Counted from the stretch's first letter, positions 30,811 through 46,367 are shown. The stretch: 64,000 nt of DNA from SFHK01 sp963618055 (GCA_963618055.1 CAVERI010000004.1:1-64000), one strand, 5' to 3'. Translations and numbers: made by a program. Notes: generated from the sequence alone by a model not told the origin.

Positions 30811-30817
30811 GCAACGC
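30799..30817. promoter_or_regulatory. Candidate operator in the XRE promoter
   Basis: GCGTTGC-CGCAA-GCAACGC is a perfect 7-bp inverted repeat with a 5-nt spacer that overlaps the -35 box of the HTH gene. Confidence 0.55.
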
Positions 30818-30827
30818 AAAATAACAA

Positions 30828-30857
30828 GCCCCCGTTTCCTCAAAAGGAAGCGGGGGC
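30828..30857 (-). terminator. Terminator of the rpmH-rnpA-yidD-yidC-jag operon
   Basis: A 13-bp stem with one wobble pair (30828-30840 with 30845-30857) has a 4-nt loop. On the minus strand it is followed by TTGTTATTTT. Confidence 0.85.
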
Positions 30858-30874
30858 AAATGCTGTGCGTTCCC

Positions 30875-31864
30875 TTACTTCAGCGTGATGATCACGCGGC
30901 GGTAGGGCTCTTCGCCCTCGGAGTGGGTCTGCACGTAGGGATTATTCTGCAGCGCGGAATGGAGCACGCGGCGCTCGTAGGGATTCATCGGCTCAAGCAC
31001 GACGCGGCGGCCGCTCTTGCGGGCGCGGTTTGCCATGCGCAGCGCAAGGTTGCGAAGCGTGGCCTCGCGCTTGGCGCGATAGTGCTCCACATCGAGAGAC
31101 ACGCGGGTGTAGCCGTCCTTGTCCTTATTGACGGTAAGGCTCGTCAGATACTGAAGCGCGTCCATCGTCTCGCCGCGGCGGCCGATCAGCACGCCCAGCG
31201 TGTCGCCGGTCATTTCGACGGTCAGGTGGTTTTCCTCCTCCAGCATGCGAATTTCCACGTTTACGCCCATCATGCGGGTGACGTTGGACAGGAAATCGTA
31301 GGCCTTCTTGCCGTCCTCGCCGAGCTTCTCAACATCCAGCGGCGGGAGCTCCGGCGCGGGCGCGGGGGCTTCGGCGGGTTCCTCGGTCTGGATAGGCTCC
31401 GCGTTCGCGGCGCGCTCTGCCTTGGCGCGGGGCGCCTTTTCGCGGCGCGGGGCGCGCTCACGGCGCGGCTTGGCGGGCGCTTCCGCGGCAACCGGGGCTT
31501 CCTTTTCGGCGGGCGCGGGGGCTTCCTCGGTCTCGGCAGCCGTCGTCTCCGGCTTCTCAACCGGCTTCACGGGCGCGGGCCTTTCGGCCTTGGGCGCCTT
31601 CGCGGGCTTCTCCCGACGGGCAGCCTTTTTATCGGACTCCGTCTGGGGATTAAGCGAAAGCACGGGCATCTCAATGTCAAAATCCGGCGTCTGCTCCTTA
31701 ACAGTCAAGCGAACGCGCGCAAGGCGGCCGAACATGCCGAACAGTCCGGGCGAGCCATGATCGAGCACCTCGCTGGTAACTTCACTAATGTCGCAGCCAA
31801 GCTCTTTCAAACCGGCGCGAATCGCTTCTTCAACGTTTTTTCCGCTGGTTTCAATGATCTTCAA
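30875..31864 (-). CDS. jag: Jag/KhpB RNA-binding protein
   Basis: The 329-residue protein has the three Jag parts: Jag-N (1-50, KIIETSGKNVEEAI and GLFGMFGR), a KH domain (about 180-255, with IGRRGETMDALQYL) and a C-terminal R3H domain (about 265-329). Between Jag-N and KH lies a linker of about 110 residues rich in Ala, Pro, Glu, Lys and Arg, longer than in most homologues. KhpB/EloR works with KhpA in RNA binding and cell-elongation control. Its start overlaps the yidC stop by 4 nt. It is the last gene of the operon. Confidence 0.92.
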   Translation of the reverse strand: MKIIETSGKNVEEAIRAGLKELGCDISEVTSEVLDHGSPGLFGMFGRLARVRLTVKEQTPDFDIEMPVLSLNPQTESDKKAARREKPAKAPKAERPAPVKPVEKPETTAAETEEAPAPAEKEAPVAAEAPAKPRRERAPRREKAPRAKAERAANAEPIQTEEPAEAPAPAPELPPLDVEKLGEDGKKAYDFLSNVTRMMGVNVEIRMLEEENHLTVEMTGDTLGVLIGRRGETMDALQYLTSLTVNKDKDGYTRVSLDVEHYRAKREATLRNLALRMANRARKSGRRVVLEPMNPYERRVLHSALQNNPYVQTHSEGEEPYRRVIITLK

Positions 31865-32901
31865 GGATTGAGTTCCTCCTTTGTCGTTTGCCCACCTGCC
31901 GCCTCCTTGCGGTCAATCAGCTTATTGATAAAGAAGGTGGTAACGATGGTCCACACATTCACGAAAACCCAGTAGATGGAGAACGCCGCGGTAGACGACC
32001 AGCAAATCCACAGAGAGAAGAGCGGGAAGAACCACGTCATCATCTTTCCGGTGCCGGCCGCGCTGCTGTTCGCGTCCGCCTGCGTGGGCTGAAGCTTCGT
32101 GGACAGCACCTGCGTGACGGCCGCAAGAATGGGCAGCGCGCAGACGCCGTTTACATAGGTAGACCAGTTGGTGGGGAAGTTGATCTTGGTAAGGCCCATG
32201 AACAGATCAAACGATTTGTAGCCGCAGCTCTCGCGCACGGCCGCGTCGACGGCGCTCGCGATGCCGTTCGTGTCCTGCACGTACTGGCTGAGCAGGTCAT
32301 ACCAGCCCTTTTCGGTCAGCATGTCCTTATACTGGCTGAGCGTGGTGCTGATTTCGCTGATCGTGGGAATGACGGTCTTAGAGAAGGTATCCGGCTGGAA
32401 CACATTTTTGATCCACAGCCAGCTTTCCTGATTGAACGCGGACAGCGCGCCGCCGGAGCGAATCGCCTCCAGCGCGTTCTGCACGGCCTCGGAATCCAGC
32501 GCCAGAAACGCGCCGTTTCCGTCGGTCAGGTTGGCGGAAACCCACTTGAACATTTCCTGCATCTGCAGCTCGGCCGCGGCGTAGCGCATGACCTTGAACA
32601 TGATCCACAGAATCGGCAGCTGAATCAGCATCGGCAGGCAGCCGGACAGCGGGTTGACCTTGTTCTTCTTGTAAAGCTCCGACATCTTCTGGTTGAGCTT
32701 CTGCTGATCGTCGCCGTAGCGCTTCTTCAGCGCCTCCAGCTGAGGATTGAGCGCGCTCATGGCGCGCATCGAGCGGCGGGACTTGACGTCCAGCGGCAGA
32801 AGCACGCACTTGATCAGAAGGGAGAATATGATCACGGCCCAGCCGTAATTGCCAATCAGCTGGTAGACAAAGTCCAGAATTGCACGAAACATGCTCGTCA
32901 T
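31861..32901 (-). CDS. yidC: YidC/Oxa1 membrane protein insertase
   Basis: The 346-residue insertase helps membrane proteins fold with or without the Sec channel. It has the Gram-positive form without the large N-terminal domain. Landmarks are the conserved Arg in LPLDVKSRRSM, the cytosolic coil NPQLEALKKRYGDDQQ and PMLIQLPI. Between the second and third core helices there is an insertion of about 100 residues (about 115-215), so the chain is longer than the 260-290 residues usual in Firmicutes. No lipobox Cys is seen at the N-terminus. GGAGG lies 12 nt before the ATG. Confidence 0.93.
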   Translation of the reverse strand: MTSMFRAILDFVYQLIGNYGWAVIIFSLLIKCVLLPLDVKSRRSMRAMSALNPQLEALKKRYGDDQQKLNQKMSELYKKNKVNPLSGCLPMLIQLPILWIMFKVMRYAAAELQMQEMFKWVSANLTDGNGAFLALDSEAVQNALEAIRSGGALSAFNQESWLWIKNVFQPDTFSKTVIPTISEISTTLSQYKDMLTEKGWYDLLSQYVQDTNGIASAVDAAVRESCGYKSFDLFMGLTKINFPTNWSTYVNGVCALPILAAVTQVLSTKLQPTQADANSSAAGTGKMMTWFFPLFSLWICWSSTAAFSIYWVFVNVWTIVTTFFINKLIDRKEAAGGQTTKEELNP

Positions 32902-32950
32902 GGGCGTAGTTTTCCTCCTTCAGGAATGAGGGACTTGCGAAGATAGAGCT

Positions 32951-33178
32951 TCACGGAACGGGATCGTATCCGCCCTCGTGAAAGGGGTGGCAGCGCAGAA
33001 TGCGCTTAGCGGCCAGCCAGCCGCCCTTCGCCGCGCCGTATTTCTCCACCGCCTGCATGGCGTATTCCGAGCAGGTGGGCGTGTACCGACAGCACGGGGG
33101 CAGCGCGGGGCTGATCTCTCGCTTATAGAAACGCAGCATGACAAGCATGCCTTTCTTGGGCAGGGTTTTAACGTTCAT
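32951..33178 (-). CDS. yidD: YidD membrane protein insertion efficiency factor
   Basis: The 75-residue protein carries the full YidD signature: RFYKREISPALPPCCRYTPTC, SEYAMQAVEKYG, and RILRCHPFHEGGYDPVP at the end. YidD is a small amphipathic membrane-associated protein that helps insertion by YidC. Its first 11 nt overlap the end of rnpA, and yidC follows after 49 nt. A shorter start at the internal ATG just before LRFYKR is possible. Confidence 0.92.
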   Translation of the reverse strand: MNVKTLPKKGMLVMLRFYKREISPALPPCCRYTPTCSEYAMQAVEKYGAAKGGWLAAKRILRCHPFHEGGYDPVP

Positions 33179-33548
33179 CGGCGCTCGCCTCTTCCCGAAA
33201 TAGACCTGCGCGCTGAAGGAGGGCGTTCATTTCGCGCGTGAGCCGCCTGTGCTCCGCGTCCTTCGCGGGCATGCGCGCGACGAAAATGTACCTTCCTTCC
33301 TTGAGTCCGGACTTCAGCATGCGAAAATCCTCGCGCATAAACCTGCGCAGCCGACTGCGGGTAACGGCGTTGCCCACCTTGGACGACACCGAGAACCCGA
33401 CCTTCAGGCCGCGGCCGCGGGCATATACCAACACCATATACCGCGAGGGATAGCTTTTTCCCTTGCGGTATACGGATTGATAATTACGGTTTCTGCCGAG
33501 GCTATATATCTTTCTGCCAAGCCGGAAGGGATGACGTTCGCTCGTCAC
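33168..33548 (-). CDS. rnpA: Ribonuclease P protein component
   Basis: The 126-residue basic protein binds the RNase P RNA to mature tRNA 5' ends. The RNR motif is intact in GNAVTRSRLRRFMRE (near residue 60), after the FSVSSKVGNA strand. The GTG start overlaps the rpmH stop (GTGA), the usual tight coupling of these two genes. The gene overlaps yidD by 11 nt at its other end. Confidence 0.93.
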   Translation of the reverse strand: MTSERHPFRLGRKIYSLGRNRNYQSVYRKGKSYPSRYMVLVYARGRGLKVGFSVSSKVGNAVTRSRLRRFMREDFRMLKSGLKEGRYIFVARMPAKDAEHRRLTREMNALLQRAGLFREEASADER

Positions 33549-33685
33549 TTGGTGACGGTCAGACGCTTGCGGCCGCGCTCACGGCGGGCCTTCAGAACGG
33601 CGCGACCGGCCTTGGTCTTCATGCGGGCACGGAAGCCGTGCACCTTGGAACGCTGGCGCTTCTTGGGCTGATAGGTTCTGAACAT
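33545..33685 (-). CDS. rpmH: Ribosomal protein L34
   Basis: The 46-residue protein is a clear L34: MFRTYQPKKRQRSKVHGF, then a run of Arg and Lys ending in RKRLTVTK. The usual second residue Lys is Phe here. AAAGGAAG lies 8 nt before the ATG. It heads the rnpA-yidD-yidC-jag operon and has its own promoter about 150 nt upstream. The usual dnaA/oriC neighbour is absent; rpoC lies upstream instead. Confidence 0.95.
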   Translation of the reverse strand: MFRTYQPKKRQRSKVHGFRARMKTKAGRAVLKARRERGRKRLTVTK

Positions 33686-33836
33686 GAGTACTACTTCCTT
33701 TCTTTTTTGCCGCCCTTACCGGGCGTCGCGGTCGAATGCCGTTCGCCGCATGGACGGCTTTCGCTGCCGTCCTATTTGAATCGCCCGCGACAACCCATCC
33801 GTTCGCGGGCAGGCATTCCATATGAGCATCTCCCTT

Positions 33837-33866
33837 AGTATATCGGATAGAGACCAGTTTTGTCAA
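33837..33866 (-). promoter_or_regulatory. Promoter of the rpmH operon
   Basis: On the minus strand, perfect TTGACA (33866-33861), an 18-nt spacer and TATACT (33842-33837). The leader of about 145 nt down to rpmH holds several short GC hairpins and no convincing leader gene. Confidence 0.8.
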
Positions 33867-33882
33867 GTAAAACCGGTTTTAC
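33867..33882. promoter_or_regulatory. 16-bp perfect palindrome next to the rpmH -35 box
   Basis: GTAAAACCGGTTTTAC is fully self-complementary and directly abuts the -35 box of the rpmH promoter on its upstream side. A TATAAT-like box on the minus strand lies just beyond it (near 33885). Confidence 0.6.
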
Positions 33883-33953
33883 ATTATATAAAATCTTCAT
33901 CTCATAATCTGTCTTTCCGTCAGCACGACCTCAAAGCGCTTCGTACCGAAAGG

Positions 33954-34002
33954 AAAAGCTCCCCCGACGCGGAACCCCGTGTTCCGCGCAGGGGGAGCTT
34001 TT
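33954..34002 (-). terminator. Terminator of the rpoBC operon
   Basis: GCTCCCCC (33958-33965) pairs with GGGGGAGC (33991-33998), and GCGGAAC pairs with GTTCCGC inside. On the minus strand TTTT follows at 33957-33954. From 33686 to 34008 the region holds this terminator, the palindrome, the rpmH promoter and its leader, but no gene. Confidence 0.9.
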
Positions 34003-34008
34003 GGTTTA

Positions 34009-37578
<3,570 letters not shown>

Positions 37579-37672
37579 GAGATGTCCTCTCCCTTCTCAA
37601 AGGCGCGCGCGGTATCCGTGGAGTGACCGCGCGCAATCGGCACTCGTCATGCGTGGGGCGCTGATGCCGCCC

Positions 37673-41461
<3,789 letters not shown>

Positions 41462-41595
41462 ATTCGCCCTCACTCCTTACCTGTCCTGAAGCCGCCCGGC
41501 GGGCGGCGGAAATCCGTGATGCCGCGCAGTTAATTCTTTGCTAAAAGTTGTGCCCATCCCCGCGCCCCTTGGCGCGCCGGACGGCTCGGCTGCGT

Positions 41596-41625
41596 CCGTT
41601 TTTGCATCATTGGCTTGCAAAACGG
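41596..41625 (-). promoter_or_regulatory. Hairpin at the 5' end of the rpoB leader
   Basis: CCGTTTTTGC (41596-41605) pairs with GCAAAACGG (41617-41625) with one bulged T. It starts about 22 nt into the predicted rpoBC transcript and may stabilise the 5' end. Confidence 0.45.
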
Positions 41626-41653
41626 CTTTTTCTCCATAATAGCGCAGTATAGA

Positions 41654-41682
41654 ATCATATCATAATCCGTTTGTCATGTCAA
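41654..41682 (-). promoter_or_regulatory. Promoter of rpoBC
   Basis: On the minus strand, perfect TTGACA (41682-41677), a 17-nt spacer and TATGAT (41659-41654). It gives a leader of about 185 nt. The region 41462-41911 has no gene; it holds this leader and two divergent promoters. Confidence 0.85.
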
Positions 41683-41849
41683 CCCCTCGCCGCGGGACTT
41701 TCCGGCTCATATGCGCTGTGTTATCAAAATTTAACGGTAGAATCTCCGCGGCGTCCGCATTTCGCGCGTTTTTCCTCTCGGCTGGCATATTGCGTTAAGC
41801 TTTATATTTGCAGGATTTCCTGCATTTTCGTTTCTCGCATAAAATTCGT

Positions 41850-41878
41850 TTGCAATGGCCGTGCGCGCGATATATAAT
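41850..41878 (+). promoter_or_regulatory. Promoter of the rpiB operon
   Basis: TTGCAA (41850-41855), a 17-nt spacer and TATAAT (41873-41878). A small inverted repeat GCAGGA-TT-TCCTGC lies upstream at 41810-41823. Confidence 0.75.
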
Positions 41879-41911
41879 ATCAATGAGAGAATTCATTCGG
41901 AGGACACGGAA

Positions 41912-42358
41912 ATGAAAATCGCTTTCGGCTGCGACCACCGCGGATATATATTGAAGGACGCCATTCTCGCGCACCTGCGCGAAAGCGGCCACGAGGTCGT
42001 GGACATGGGCACGGATTCGACTGAGCGGGTGGACTATCCCGTGTACGGCGAAAAGGTCGGCCGCGCGGTTGCGTGCGGCGAGTGCGCGCTGGGCATTGTG
42101 GTATGCGGCACGGGCTTTGGCATTTCGCTGGCGGCGGGCGGTGTGAAGGGCGTTCGCGCCATCTGCTGCTCGGACGTTTACACCGCCCGGCTGACCCGCG
42201 AGCACAACAACGCCAACGTTCTGGCGCTGGGCTCGATGGTCGTGGGCGAGGGGCTGGCGCTTGAGCTTATCGACGCGTTTTTAAACGCGAAATTCGAGGG
42301 CGGCCGTCACCAGCGCCGTCTGGACATGCTGGACGAGATTCGCGCCCGAAACGCCTGA
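41912..42358 (+). CDS. rpiB: Ribose-5-phosphate isomerase B
   Basis: The 148-residue protein matches RpiB/LacA: the start KIAFGCDHRGY, the phosphate loop VVCGTGFGISLAAGG with the catalytic Cys, and SDVYTARLTREHNNANVLALGS. RpiB interconverts ribose 5-phosphate and ribulose 5-phosphate; some members use allose 6-phosphate or related sugars. CGGAGGA precedes the ATG at 41912. It heads an operon with a peptidase-like and a lyase-like gene, so a role in catabolism of an unusual sugar is possible. Confidence 0.92.
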   Translation: MKIAFGCDHRGYILKDAILAHLRESGHEVVDMGTDSTERVDYPVYGEKVGRAVACGECALGIVVCGTGFGISLAAGGVKGVRAICCSDVYTARLTREHNNANVLALGSMVVGEGLALELIDAFLNAKFEGGRHQRRLDMLDEIRARNA

Positions 42359-42378
42359 AAAAAACGGAGGTACGGAAG

Positions 42379-43053
42379 ATGCAGATTACCGGAAAATACG
42401 GCTTTGTCACCGTGAACGGGCGCACGCTTCGCTTTCTGAACCAGCGCTCGCGCGAGTGGACGCATCCCTATGAATACCCGCCGCAGCCCGGCGGAACGCT
42501 GACCAGCTCCGGCTGCGGCATTTTCTCCGCCTGCCACGCCGCCGAGGCCATGAGCGGCAAGCGCGTGAGTCCCGAGCTGCTGGCCGATTTTTCCTGCCGC
42601 GAGGGCGGGCGCGGCGACGACGGCACCAACCGACCGATGCTGCTGGCCGCCATGCAGGAGAAGGGTCTGGCCGCGTCCTACGGCTTCCGCTATGACGGCG
42701 ACGGCCTTCTGAACGACCATGAGGCGCTTTGGAAAACCATGCGGGAGGGCGGCTGCGCGCTGTGCAACCTGCGCGTGGGTCATATCGTCGCGCTGATCGC
42801 CGCGCGCGAGCAGAACGGCGAGCGCCAGCTGCTGGCCATGGACTGCCACAGCGAAAGCGGCGACGAGCGCGTGCGCGACCACGTGATCGAGGTTGTGGAA
42901 AACAGCGCCGTCGTCTCCCCCGTCACCAATCAGCGCGGGCTCGTCACGGGCTATCAGGTGAACTACGGCCTGTTCTGGGTTCCGCTGTCCCTGCCGCGCG
43001 ATTTCAACCTGCTGCACCCGCTGAACAAGGAAACGGAGGAAGCCCCATGCTGA
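42379..43053 (+). CDS. C39-like cysteine peptidase
   Basis: The 224-residue protein resembles the peptidase C39-like (C39_2) fold. A likely triad is Cys46 (SSGCGIFSAC), His135 (VGHIVAL) and Asp155 (AMDCHSES), in the usual order and spacing. It has no signal peptide, membrane helix or transporter domain, so it is not a bacteriocin exporter. The substrate is unknown. It starts 20 nt after rpiB and overlaps the heparinase-like gene by 7 nt, which ties it to carbohydrate handling rather than protein secretion. Confidence 0.7.
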   Translation: MQITGKYGFVTVNGRTLRFLNQRSREWTHPYEYPPQPGGTLTSSGCGIFSACHAAEAMSGKRVSPELLADFSCREGGRGDDGTNRPMLLAAMQEKGLAASYGFRYDGDGLLNDHEALWKTMREGGCALCNLRVGHIVALIAAREQNGERQLLAMDCHSESGDERVRDHVIEVVENSAVVSPVTNQRGLVTGYQVNYGLFWVPLSLPRDFNLLHPLNKETEEAPC

Positions 43054-44933
43054 ACGAGGTCGTTGCCCGCGCCCTGAAGGACGGCAAAATCGCCGCCCGC
43101 GAGGGCCTCCATCTGCTGCCCGCCTGCCATGACCGCGCGGCGTGGGACGCGGTCGATCCCGAAACGCGCGCCTACTACGCGGGCGCGGCGGAGGCGTATA
43201 TCGGAAAGCCCGTTCCTTCGCTGCCCGCCTCCCTGTATATGGAGTTCGTGCGCGTGGGCGATCGCAGTCACTATGAAAAGCCGTATTTTGAGCGCCGCCG
43301 CGCGCTGTTCGCGCTCACGGTGTGCGAATGTCTGGAAAACAGCGGCCGCTGCCTGAACGACGTCATCGACCTCGTGTGGGCAATCTGCGAGGAAAGCAGC
43401 TGGGTCATCCCGGCGCACAACAACCACGCCGCTTCCGCGCGGCACGTCGCGCCCCTCGCGCTGCCGGACGTGGAGGATCAGCCGCCGTACATCGACCTGT
43501 TCGCGGCTGAGACCGGCGCGCTTCTGTCGATGGTCAGCCACCTGCTCGGTGAAAAATTGAACGAGGCCTCCCCCATCATCTCCCGGCGCGCGTCGCTGGA
43601 AATCGAGCGCCGCATCCTGACGCCCTATCTGGAGCGGGGCGACCTTTTCTGGATGGGCTTTGCGAGCGACCGCCCCGTGAACAACTGGAACCCGTGGATC
43701 AACTCGAACGTGCTGCTGTGCGCGCTCTTGGAGGAAGCCTCTCCCGAGCGCCGGAACGCGCTGCTCGCACGCATCGCCCGCAGTCTCGATCGCTTCTTGG
43801 ACGGTTACGCGCCGGACGGCGGCTGCGACGAAGGCCCGAGCTACTTCAACGTCGCGGGCGCTTCCATGCTGGACGCGCTGGAGCTGTTTGATCTGGCCAG
43901 CGGCGGCGCGGTATCGATCTACGACGAGCCGCTGATTCAGAACATGGCACGCTACATCCTGTATGTGCACATTCACGGCCGCTATCACGTAAATTTCGCC
44001 GACGCGCCGGCGCTCGTCGCGCCCGACGCCATGCTGCTCCATCGCGCCGCCGAGCGCATGGGGCTTGCCGATCTGAAGCGCTATGCCGAATACGCGCTGG
44101 CAGCGGGGTTCGCCGCCTCGCCCTATCAGCTGATCCGGCACACGGAGTATCGCCGCCTGCGCAGCCTGCTTACCTATCGCCATTCGAGCGAAGCGCTTCC
44201 CGCGGCCGACGAGCCGCTCTCCCACGCCTTCGACGGCATTCAGGTTGCCTGCGCGCGCCAGCATGCCGACGGCACGGGGCTGTACTTCGCCGCGAAGGGC
44301 GGCCACAACAGCGAGAGCCACAACCATAACGACATCGGTAATTACATCCTGTACGCCGACGGCGAGCCGGTGCTCTGCGACGTGGGCGTGGAAACCTACT
44401 GCCGCAAGACCTTCAGCGCCGAGCGCTACGACATCTGGACGATGCAGAGCCGCTGCCACAACACGGTCATCCTCGGCGGCAGCGATCAGCGCCCCGGATG
44501 GCAGTACGCCGCGCGCGATTTCTCCTTTACCGACGACGGAAACGCGGCCATCTTCCACGTGGATATGGCCGGAGCCTACGGCGAGGACGCGCACGCGCAA
44601 AGCTACCTGCGCGAGATTCGCCTTGACCGCGCCGCCGGCGAGCTTACCGTGCGCGACCGCTTCGCGCTCACCGAGGCGCACGCGCCCATTGCGCTGCCCC
44701 TGATGCTGTCCGCCGAGCCGCGCCTCGCGCCCGGCGAGGCGTATATCCCCTACGCGAAAAACCGCGTAGTGCGCCTGTCGTTTGACCCGAGCGTTTTCGA
44801 CGCCGCCTGCGAGCGCATCCCGCTGACCGATCCCCAGCTTCTGAACAACTGGAAACGCCCGGCGCTGTTCCGCCTCCTCCTCACCCGCCGTGGCCTGCCA
44901 TTGACGGGCGAGCACACCCTGCGCTTCCGCTGA
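43047..44933 (+). CDS. Heparinase II/III-like polysaccharide lyase family protein
   Basis: The 628-residue protein has the two-part plan of the heparinase II/III family. An alpha/alpha toroid (about 1-390) includes the NNHAASARHV segment and YGPDGG-like YAPDGGCDEGPSYFN. A beta-sandwich half follows, with GHNSESHNHNDIGNY and RCHNTVILGG, the conserved His and Asn positions. Family members cleave uronic-acid polysaccharides by beta-elimination. No signal peptide is seen, so it probably acts on imported oligosaccharides in the cytoplasm. ACGGAGGAAG precedes the ATG, which lies inside the upstream gene. Confidence 0.82.
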   Translation: MLNEVVARALKDGKIAAREGLHLLPACHDRAAWDAVDPETRAYYAGAAEAYIGKPVPSLPASLYMEFVRVGDRSHYEKPYFERRRALFALTVCECLENSGRCLNDVIDLVWAICEESSWVIPAHNNHAASARHVAPLALPDVEDQPPYIDLFAAETGALLSMVSHLLGEKLNEASPIISRRASLEIERRILTPYLERGDLFWMGFASDRPVNNWNPWINSNVLLCALLEEASPERRNALLARIARSLDRFLDGYAPDGGCDEGPSYFNVAGASMLDALELFDLASGGAVSIYDEPLIQNMARYILYVHIHGRYHVNFADAPALVAPDAMLLHRAAERMGLADLKRYAEYALAAGFAASPYQLIRHTEYRRLRSLLTYRHSSEALPAADEPLSHAFDGIQVACARQHADGTGLYFAAKGGHNSESHNHNDIGNYILYADGEPVLCDVGVETYCRKTFSAERYDIWTMQSRCHNTVILGGSDQRPGWQYAARDFSFTDDGNAAIFHVDMAGAYGEDAHAQSYLREIRLDRAAGELTVRDRFALTEAHAPIALPLMLSAEPRLAPGEAYIPYAKNRVVRLSFDPSVFDAACERIPLTDPQLLNNWKRPALFRLLLTRRGLPLTGEHTLRFR

Positions 44934-44943
44934 GCCGCGCATC

Positions 44944-44987
44944 ATAAGAGAAAGCCTTCCGCCACGCAACGGAGGGCTTTCTTCTTA
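44944..44987. terminator. Bidirectional terminator
   Basis: A 12-bp stem with one wobble pair (44950-44961 with 44970-44981) has flanking ATAAGA and TCTTAT, so both strands end in U-rich tracts. It lies between the convergent genes that end at 44933 and 45094. Confidence 0.8.
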
Positions 44988-45093
44988 TTCAATTCAAGAC
45001 TCAATAACGCGCCTGCTCCTCAATGAGACGCAGGCTATCCGCAGAGAGATTGCAGCGCGGATGACGCTTGAACCGGAACATCGGTAGCGGCAG

Positions 45094-46098
45094 TTACATC
45101 TTCCGAACGCTGTCCCTTTCGACCAGCCACACGCCTAGCAGGGTATGCTCCGGCGGGATGGTCTTCTGGCGGATATGGCGCACGAGCATATCGACGACCA
45201 GAAACGCTTTCTGGGTGATGTCCTGCGCCAGCGTGGTCAGGGGCGGGTAGGTGATTTCGGAGATAGGCAGGTTATCGAAGCCGAGCACGGACACCTGCTC
45301 CGGAATGCGAATCCGCATCCGGTGCAGCGTCTGCATCAGCTGCACAGCCACGCGGTCAGACGTGCAGAAGAACGCGGTGGGCGCGTTTTCCCGATTCAGA
45401 ACGGCGGCCAGCATTGCGTCGTCGACGGCGGTCTGCGGCGTGGGAAACACGTTTTCATCCGGAATGGTAACGCCGTATCGTTCCAGACCCTGCCGGAAGC
45501 CGTGCAGCCTGTGCTGATCGACCTCGCTGTCTTCCAGATAGTTGGCGATAAAGCCGATGCGCCGGTGACCCATCCTGCCTAAGTATTCCCCGGCGATCTG
45601 CCCGCCCGCTTCATCGTCCACGCCCACATGGTTGATGCCGGGAATGCTGAAATAGCAGTCCGTGAACACCGTGGGAATGGGCGGCAGGGCGTGAATGCGC
45701 TGCAGATGGCGGCTGAACGAGCCGTTGAAGATCGCCCCCGCCACGTTCCAGCCCCGAAGGTCGCTCTCGACGGCCTGAAAATCGTCCGTGAAGCGAATCA
45801 GCGGATAATATCCGTTTCGGTACAACTCCACCGTCAGCGCGCCGACGTATTCCGCCGTGTAGGGATTTCGGAAGATATTTTCTCCCTCGTGCGCCTGAAC
45901 GATCACCGCGATCACGTGGGATTCCCGGTGCGCCAGAGACCGCGCCGCCTGATTCGGCACATAGCCCGAAGCCTGAATGATGGCCTGAATGCGCTCCACC
46001 GTATCCGCGGAAACCCGATTATGGTTCCCGTTGATGACGTTTGATACGGTCGCCGTGCTCACACCGGCCGCCTGGGCGATTTCCTTCAGCGTTTTCAT
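45094..46098 (-). CDS. LacI-family transcriptional regulator
   Basis: The 334-residue protein has the LacI plan: an N-terminal HTH (TLKEIAQAAGVSTATVSNVING), a hinge helix (PNQAARSLA) and a periplasmic-binding-protein-like sensor domain. It probably binds a sugar or sugar phosphate. Two copies of TTAARCGTTTAA lie in the divergent region, one near its own promoter and one at the start of the transporter transcript, so it should control both. I chose the ATG at 46098 because GAGGG lies 6 nt upstream; the ATG at 46104 touches that site. Confidence 0.92.
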   Translation of the reverse strand: MKTLKEIAQAAGVSTATVSNVINGNHNRVSADTVERIQAIIQASGYVPNQAARSLAHRESHVIAVIVQAHEGENIFRNPYTAEYVGALTVELYRNGYYPLIRFTDDFQAVESDLRGWNVAGAIFNGSFSRHLQRIHALPPIPTVFTDCYFSIPGINHVGVDDEAGGQIAGEYLGRMGHRRIGFIANYLEDSEVDQHRLHGFRQGLERYGVTIPDENVFPTPQTAVDDAMLAAVLNRENAPTAFFCTSDRVAVQLMQTLHRMRIRIPEQVSVLGFDNLPISEITYPPLTTLAQDITQKAFLVVDMLVRHIRQKTIPPEHTLLGVWLVERDSVRKM

Positions 46099-46130
46099 AA
46101 GCATCCCTCTGATCGCGTATTACAGGATTC

Positions 46131-46159
46131 ACTATACCATCTCCCCGCCCGAAAATCAA
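46131..46159 (-). promoter_or_regulatory. Promoter of the LacI-family gene
   Basis: On the minus strand, TTGATT (46159-46154), a 17-nt spacer and TATAGT (46136-46131). Confidence 0.7.
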
Positions 46160-46170
46160 GTGTCATTAAG

Positions 46171-46182
46171 TTAAACGTTTAA
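46171..46182. promoter_or_regulatory. LacI-type operator 1
   Basis: TTAAACGTTTAA is a perfect palindrome with the central CG typical of LacI-family sites. It lies just upstream of the -35 box of the regulator gene. Confidence 0.8.
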
Positions 46183-46317
46183 TTGAATGTCGTCCATACA
46201 GAAAATCTCATCATTAAGAAATTTCCGGAATAAACGCGATTATTGATGCATATAATGGAGTTTGATTTCCATTTTAGCGGCAAATGTTAATTTTTGAATT
46301 GAATTTTCCGGCGGTGC

Positions 46318-46346
46318 TTGACAGATAAAGCGCGCCGTGGTATATT
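46318..46346 (+). promoter_or_regulatory. Promoter of the second sugar ABC operon
   Basis: Perfect TTGACA (46318-46323), a 17-nt spacer and TATATT (46341-46346). Transcription would start near 46353, at the edge of operator 2. Confidence 0.85.
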
Positions 46347-46355
46347 TCAGTCAGA

Positions 46356-46367
46356 TTAAGCGTTTAA
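46356..46367. promoter_or_regulatory. LacI-type operator 2
   Basis: TTAAGCGTTTAA differs from operator 1 at one position. It lies at about +4 to +15 of the transporter transcript, a classic place for repression. Confidence 0.8.

Noticed and set aside
33579..33866. A 95-residue frame upstream of and overlapping rpmH
   Set aside because: It lies on the leader in another frame, starts at the promoter and has a composition like an out-of-frame shadow.
33686..33953. Replication origin next to rpmH, as in many bacteria
   Set aside because: I see no DnaA boxes and rpoC is the neighbour. The gap is explained by a terminator, a promoter and a leader.
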